From Acidimicrobiaceae bacterium (GTDB lineage Bacteria > Actinomycetota > Acidimicrobiia > Acidimicrobiales > RAAP-2): 34,453 bases of DNA. The notes beneath the pieces were generated by a model. It had not been told where the DNA came from. It did not search any database and saw nothing but the letters and a program-made list of their open reading frames with translations. The stretch is from contig PLNQ01000060.1 of assembly GCA_003141815.1 (NCBI GenBank), positions 1-34,453 on the forward strand, written 5' to 3'. Each line of letters opens with the position of its first letter. The stretch's first letter is position 1. The position numbers and the translations under genes were made by a program. Below are positions 31,053 to 34,453 of this stretch, one piece after another.

Positions 31053-32222
31053 CTAGGGTCGGGCGGCGCCGATGAGCCCGGCGGTGAAGAGGGGAGCGAG
31101 TGCGACGGTCGTGCCGGAGTGCGCGGCGGCGATGGTCGTATCGACACCCCACGGGCCACTACCCACGTACATCACGACGTGATCGACGAGGTTGTCGCCG
31201 TCGAGGTTGTAGTAGAACAGCAGGTCACCTGGCTGGAGTTGGGTCAACGTCACGTGGATCATGGCGGGGTACTGGGACTCCGTGGTTCGCGGAATGGAGA
31301 TCCCGGCCTTGCCCCACGCCCACTGGACGAGTCCGGAGCAGTCGAAGCCCACGCGCGCGGCCTCGCCACCCCAGACGTAGGGCACGCCGATCTGGGACAT
31401 GGCCGCCGTCACGGCCGCGTTGCCCTGGGCGGAGCTACCCACCACGGCGATAGTCGGCGTCGCGATCGCGGCCTGGATAGCGTCGATGACCTGGTTGGCG
31501 GCGTTCTGGCCACCCACGGCCGACGCCGCGGCGATCGCCTGCTCTTCGCCAGCGGTGTTCTTCGACTTGGCGGCCGCGACGCCCGCTTGGATCTCGTAGG
31601 AGACGATTTGACTCCGCAGTCGCGCCGTCACGGTGGCGAGCGTCGCCTGCGTGGCGTTTTGGAGTTGGATGTTCTGCTCGAGGAGACCTTTTAGTTGGTA
31701 CGTCGCGTATTGCGCTTTCGCGCGTTGTCCGGCGACCTTGGCGACAGTGTTCTGGAGTGACTTCTTCTCGCGCTCGTAGGTCGACACCAACTCGTCGAGG
31801 TTGCCGATCACCTGGTTTTGGAAGATCTTGGTGGCATCACTCTTGGTGACGTTTTGATTGAATAGCGAGAGGCCCTGCGCGTCGGCGGCGCCGAAGACGT
31901 AGGCGCGAACGACGGCGACGGCCAGCTTCTTTGATGTCACGGCGGCGGCGGCACGCTTCTGGGACTCCATGCCCTGGAGTTTTCCAATGTTGACGTTGAT
32001 AGTCGCCAGCGTGACCTTCTCCGCGTCGTACTGGTTGGCCGTCGTCTCGCTCCTCATTTGCTGACGAGAGAGGGCCGCCGAGAGGTCGGAGATCTGTTTT
32101 TGGGTCACGGCGATGGACGACGCGTCGGCCGAGGTCGGGGTGAAGAGTCCCGAAGCGGTCAGTGCCGCCAAAATAACTAGGGGAGTTGTTCGAGTCGTGC
32201 CCCGACGACGCACGCGAAACAT
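31053..32222 (-). CDS. Secreted NlpC/P60 peptidoglycan endopeptidase with coiled-coil N-terminus
   Basis: Cleaves peptide cross-links in the cell wall. The 389 aa protein has a signal peptide at residues 1-34 (basic start, hydrophobic LVILAALTASGLF). A long helical coiled-coil region follows at about 40-240 (ISDLSAALSRQQMRSE). The C-terminal NlpC/P60 domain shows IGVPYVWGGEAARVGFDCSGLVQWAW with the catalytic Cys, PGDLLFYY, VDHVVMYVG with the catalytic His, and IAAAHSGTTV with the third polar residue. The architecture resembles mycobacterial RipA/RipC-type hydrolases. The ATG start is set by TAGGCT 6 nt upstream. Confidence 0.94.
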   Translation of the reverse strand: MFRVRRRGTTRTTPLVILAALTASGLFTPTSADASSIAVTQKQISDLSAALSRQQMRSETTANQYDAEKVTLATINVNIGKLQGMESQKRAAAAVTSKKLAVAVVRAYVFGAADAQGLSLFNQNVTKSDATKIFQNQVIGNLDELVSTYEREKKSLQNTVAKVAGQRAKAQYATYQLKGLLEQNIQLQNATQATLATVTARLRSQIVSYEIQAGVAAAKSKNTAGEEQAIAAASAVGGQNAANQVIDAIQAAIATPTIAVVGSSAQGNAAVTAAMSQIGVPYVWGGEAARVGFDCSGLVQWAWGKAGISIPRTTESQYPAMIHVTLTQLQPGDLLFYYNLDGDNLVDHVVMYVGSGPWGVDTTIAAAHSGTTVALAPLFTAGLIGAARP

Positions 32223-32228
32223 AGAACC

Positions 32229-32234
32229 AGCCTA
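32229..32234 (-). promoter_or_regulatory. -10 element of the NlpC/P60 gene (leaderless geometry)
   Basis: TAGGCT on the minus strand lies 6 nt before the ATG at 32222, with no ribosome binding site between. Confidence 0.45.
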
Positions 32235-32311
32235 GTTAGCGCACGCAAGAAATTCGGGCGTTCCGTTAAATCGTAACAATGCGTTAGCGTTACGGCGCAA
32301 CCCGAGTGCGT

Positions 32312-32385
32312 GGGGGCGTAGCCCAATTGGCAGAGGCAGGGCGCTTAAACCGCCTCCAGTGAGGGTTCGAGTCCCTTCGCCCCTA
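32312..32385 (+). tRNA. tRNA with anticodon UAA (nominal Leu) but class I short variable loop
   Basis: A 74-nt cloverleaf: acceptor GGGGGCG/CGCCCCT, D-stem GCC/GGC, anticodon stem GGGCG/CGCCT around loop CTTAAAC, variable loop of only 5 nt (CCAGT), T-stem GAGGG/CCCTT with TTCGAGT, and discriminator A. CCA is not encoded. The anticodon UAA reads UUA (Leu), and A73 suits leucine. However, bacterial tRNA-Leu normally has a long class II variable arm and about 85 nt. All stems and T-loop residues are intact, so it looks functional. TAGCGT at 32285-32290 could be its -10. Confidence 0.9.
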
Positions 32386-32414
32386 CGCAACCTCGAGGCC
32401 TTGCCAATATTTAG

Positions 32415-32420
32415 TAGCGT
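32415..32420 (+). promoter_or_regulatory. -10 element of the 32427 gene (leaderless geometry)
   Basis: TAGCGT lies 6 nt before the GTG at 32427, in the 41-bp gap after the tRNA. Confidence 0.4.
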
Positions 32421-32426
32421 TGTAGG

Positions 32427-33230
32427 GTGGCTAAAAGCACATCAGGTAAATGGGTAAGTAGGGTTGGCGCCGCGGGTGGTGGCAAGACCTACCAAAAATC
32501 TCGTCCTGGTAACTACTACGGGGTGCTCGCGGTCATCGTCGTGCTCGGCCTCGCGCTCACCATCTTCTCGCGCTACGAGTACCAGAACCCCGTAAAGAAG
32601 CACTCCACCGCCATTGCGCCGGTCATCGGTTCAACTCGGTACGCCGCCCTGTCCATCGAGGCCTGTGGCAAGAAACTCAGTTACCTGAACGCCGACCCGA
32701 CCTTCAAGGGCGGCTTCACGGTTGCGCTCGATAACGTCATCAAACTCACGCCCGCCACCACGGCGGAGGCGGGGAACAATGCGACGCTAAAGCAGTTTGC
32801 GGCCGAGTTCCCCGGACTGATCGCGACCTCGAGCGAACTCGCCGTGCCAACGGCGACCGGTGCCGCGAACCCCAAGACCACTTTCAAGAACGGTGCGGCG
32901 TGCCCCGCGACGTCGAAGTACGCCGGCAAACCGGGCAAGGTCGTTTACGCCTACTGGACGACGTTGGCCCAGAAGACGCCCACGCTCACGACCAATCCGG
33001 CCAAGATCAAATTCGTTAAGGACCTTCGCGTGACGATGGCCTTCGAACCCATGGGCGTCACGCCGACGCCTCCGTCGGCCACGACCGTCGACGCCATGTT
33101 CGCCACCGCCATCACGCCGACGACGACCACCACCACCCCGGTCCTGACACCGACGACTACGACGACGGGCGTCACGCCCACAACGACCACCACCACCAAG
33201 AGCGCGACCACCACGACGTCGAAGGGCTGA
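32427..33230 (+). CDS. Membrane-anchored protein with Thr-rich tail, function unknown
   Basis: Not recognised. The 267 aa product has a basic, Gly-rich cytoplasmic start (about residues 1-28) and one helix at about 31-47 (YGVLAVIVVLGLALTIF). An outward domain at about 60-215 has two cysteines (EACGKKL and GAACPATSKY) that could form a disulfide. A tail of about 45 residues that is nearly all Thr with Pro and Val follows, encoded by ACG/ACC repeats. Export and surface location are likely. It lies 3 nt before the sugar nucleotidyltransferase gene, so the two are probably co-transcribed; a link to envelope polysaccharide is possible but unproven. The GTG start is supported by TAGCGT 6 nt upstream. 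Confidence 0.75.
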   Translation: MAKSTSGKWVSRVGAAGGGKTYQKSRPGNYYGVLAVIVVLGLALTIFSRYEYQNPVKKHSTAIAPVIGSTRYAALSIEACGKKLSYLNADPTFKGGFTVALDNVIKLTPATTAEAGNNATLKQFAAEFPGLIATSSELAVPTATGAANPKTTFKNGAACPATSKYAGKPGKVVYAYWTTLAQKTPTLTTNPAKIKFVKDLRVTMAFEPMGVTPTPPSATTVDAMFATAITPTTTTTTPVLTPTTTTTGVTPTTTTTTKSATTTTSKG

Positions 33231-33233
33231 TAG

Positions 33234-34259
33234 TTGCAGGCCATCATCCTGGTCGGGGGTAAGGGAACGCGGCTCCGCCCGTTGACTTACGAGACGCCCA
33301 AGCAGATGTTGCCGCTCGTGGGCGTACCCATGATCGAGTGCGTCCTCGAGTCGCTCGCGCGTCACGGGGTCACTGACGCCGTGCTCTCATTGGGCTACCT
33401 ACCCGACCGGTTCACCGAGGCCTACCCCTCGGGCCTCATCGCGGGCGTTCGCGTGACGTACGCCGTCGAAAAAGAGCCCCTCGACACCGCGGGTGCCATT
33501 CGATTCGCCGCCGACTTCGCCGGGGTCGACGAGACGTTCCTCGTCGTGAACGGTGACGTCGTGACCGATCTCGACGTCACGAGGCTCTTGAACTTCCACC
33601 ACGAGCGCGCCGCCGAAGTGACGATTGCGCTGCACCCCGTCCAGGATCCCTCACACTTTGGCGTCGTGCCGACCGACGACGACGGACGCGTTTTGGCCTT
33701 CGTCGAGAAACCGCCGCCCGGTGACGCTCCGACGAATCAAATCAACGCCGGCACCTACGTCTTCGAGCCACGCGCCCTCGATCGCATCGCGTCCAGTGGG
33801 CCCGTGAGCGTCGAACGAGTGACGTTTCCCGCACTTGCCGCCGCGAACACGCTCTTCGCCCTCTCCGATGACGCGTACTGGCTCGATACCGGCACGCCGC
33901 AGCTCTACTTGGAGGCCAACGTTGACATCTTGAAAGGTCGCAACCATCAGCACGACTACAGCGGCGTGGTCGACGGTTCGTGGCGTAACCCGTCGGCGAC
34001 GATCGACGCGACCGCGACGTTGCTCCACTCGGTCGTCGACCGAGAGTGCGTCGTCGGTGCGGACGTCATCCTCGAGGACTCTGTGCTCTTACCTGGCGCG
34101 ATCGTGCAGGGTGGGTGCGAGATACGTTCTTCCATCATCGGACCCGAGGCCGTCATCGGTACGAGCTCGGTCCTCGGTCCCACCTGCGTGGTCGGCGCGA
34201 AAGAACACGTGGCGTCAGACTCGCGCCTGTCGGGTGACGTGCGTCTCGGCGGGGTTTAA
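33234..34259 (+). CDS. Sugar-1-phosphate nucleotidyltransferase (mannose-1-phosphate guanylyltransferase type)
   Basis: Joins a sugar-1-phosphate to an NTP; the sequence is closest to actinobacterial ManB/GMPP-type enzymes that make GDP-mannose for glycolipids and glycans. The 341 aa protein begins MQAIILVGGKGTRLRPLT with the signature nucleotide loop, then TPKQMLPLVGVPMIE, VNGDVVTDLDV, FVEKPPPGDAPTNQINAGTY and YWLDTGTPQLYLEAN. A left-handed beta helix of hexapeptide repeats follows from about residue 245. The exact sugar and nucleotide cannot be read off the sequence. The start is TTG. It converges on cofE with stops directly adjacent. Confidence 0.87.
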   Translation: MQAIILVGGKGTRLRPLTYETPKQMLPLVGVPMIECVLESLARHGVTDAVLSLGYLPDRFTEAYPSGLIAGVRVTYAVEKEPLDTAGAIRFAADFAGVDETFLVVNGDVVTDLDVTRLLNFHHERAAEVTIALHPVQDPSHFGVVPTDDDGRVLAFVEKPPPGDAPTNQINAGTYVFEPRALDRIASSGPVSVERVTFPALAAANTLFALSDDAYWLDTGTPQLYLEANVDILKGRNHQHDYSGVVDGSWRNPSATIDATATLLHSVVDRECVVGADVILEDSVLLPGAIVQGGCEIRSSIIGPEAVIGTSSVLGPTCVVGAKEHVASDSRLSGDVRLGGV

Positions 34260-34453
34260 CTAACGAAAGAGGTCATCGTTCTTCTTTCGAACGATGTTCT
34301 CTTGGATCGAGCCCGGTCCAAAGAACGATTCGTCGAGACCGCGCACCAGCGCGAAGGGCGTACCCGCCGCCTTGTGCAAAACCAGATTGGCCGCGCCCGC
34401 GATCTCGTCGGCGATGGCGACCTCGGTCGCCTCCAGGAGTCGGCCGTTCGCGT
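34260..34453 (-). CDS. cofE: Coenzyme F420-0:L-glutamate ligase, C-terminal part (runs off the window)
   Basis: The last 63 codons of a gene entering from the right edge. The product contains LLEATEVAIADEIAGAANLV and HKAAGTPFALVRGLD, matching the C-terminal part of CofE/FbiB ligases that add glutamates to coenzyme F420 (AVADELAAAAELVMGKADGVPVAIVRGL-type pattern). This points to F420 biosynthesis in the organism. A 20-residue charged tail after the family end (SIQENIVRKKNDDLFR) matches the tail of stand-alone CofE; whether an FbiB nitroreductase domain exists cannot be judged because only the ligase end is seen. The TAG stop lies directly next to the TAA of the facing gene. Confidence 0.8.
   Translation of the reverse strand, partial: ANGRLLEATEVAIADEIAGAANLVLHKAAGTPFALVRGLDESFFGPGSIQENIVRKKNDDLFR

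Noticed and set aside
31046-31159. N-terminal extension of the glycosyltransferase frame
   Set aside because: It overlaps the end of the NlpC/P60 gene and is Pro/Ser-rich shadow sequence. GTG at 31045 starts directly before the GT-A fold.
33100-33230. Repetitive ACG/ACC tract resembling a tandem repeat array
   Set aside because: It is the coding sequence of a Thr-rich tail. The same applies to 13112-13330. No CRISPR-type repeat-spacer structure exists in the window.

Overview
The window is a high-GC (about 62% by eye) stretch of an actinobacterial chromosome, most likely class Acidimicrobiia. This is inferred from gene order and gene content. The orders metG-tatD-cell-wall protein-rsmA-ispE and glmU-prs-rplY-pth-mfd-surA-like-mazG-eno-ftsB-DUF501-ppx are both actinobacterial. 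Two tiny ribosomal proteins known from actinobacteria (bL37-like and bS22) and the end of a coenzyme F420 gene (cofE) are also present. GTG starts, GTGA/ATGA stop-start overlaps and threonine-rich surface proteins are frequent. No computation or search was run; the species was not identified.

Layout. (1) 1-1100 is an accessory scar: the last 39 codons of a transposase, an AT-richer unexplained stretch, and a PfkB-type sugar/nucleoside kinase pseudogene with a frameshift and an internal deletion. (2) 1117-3651 holds ctaG (cytochrome oxidase assembly, minus strand), two small membrane proteins, a glycerophosphodiester phosphodiesterase and the bL37-like gene on the opposite strand. (3) 3705-9529 is a housekeeping run: rsmI, metG, tatD, a secreted PASTA-PASTA-RlpA-like protein in the slot where mycobacteria have rpfB, rsmA and ispE, closed by bS22 on the minus strand. 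(4) 9584-15598 starts with a VOC protein. A minus-strand block follows: a two-component system (response regulator and kinase), then a tightly overlapped redox cassette of a Thr-rich membrane protein, ApbE flavin transferase, a ferric-reductase-like di-heme membrane protein, a NuoF-like flavo-iron-sulfur protein and a 3Fe-4S ferredoxin. This is the best candidate for an under-described system: a probable NAD(P)H-driven transmembrane electron-transfer module with no visible flavinylated acceptor. (5) 15705-29437 contains tRNA-Gln, an alpha/beta hydrolase, a GlmU lacking its acetyltransferase half, prs, rplY, pth, mfd, a degenerate parvulin-like protein, mazG, eno, an FtsB/DivIC-like protein, DUF501 and ppx. 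(6) 29487-34453 contains a GNAT acetyltransferase, a glycosyltransferase with an odd C-terminal extension, an NlpC/P60 hydrolase, a tRNA with anticodon UAA but no long variable arm, a Thr-tailed membrane protein, a sugar-1-phosphate nucleotidyltransferase and the 3' end of cofE.

A recurring signal runs through the window. At least seven genes have a TANNNT hexamer exactly 6 nt before the start codon (ctaG, the 2012 gene, metG, prs, the surA-like gene, the NlpC/P60 gene and the 32427 gene). That is the geometry of leaderless transcription, and it helps choose starts. Genes inside operons instead use stop-start overlaps, and a few (rplY, eno, VOC) have true Shine-Dalgarno leaders.
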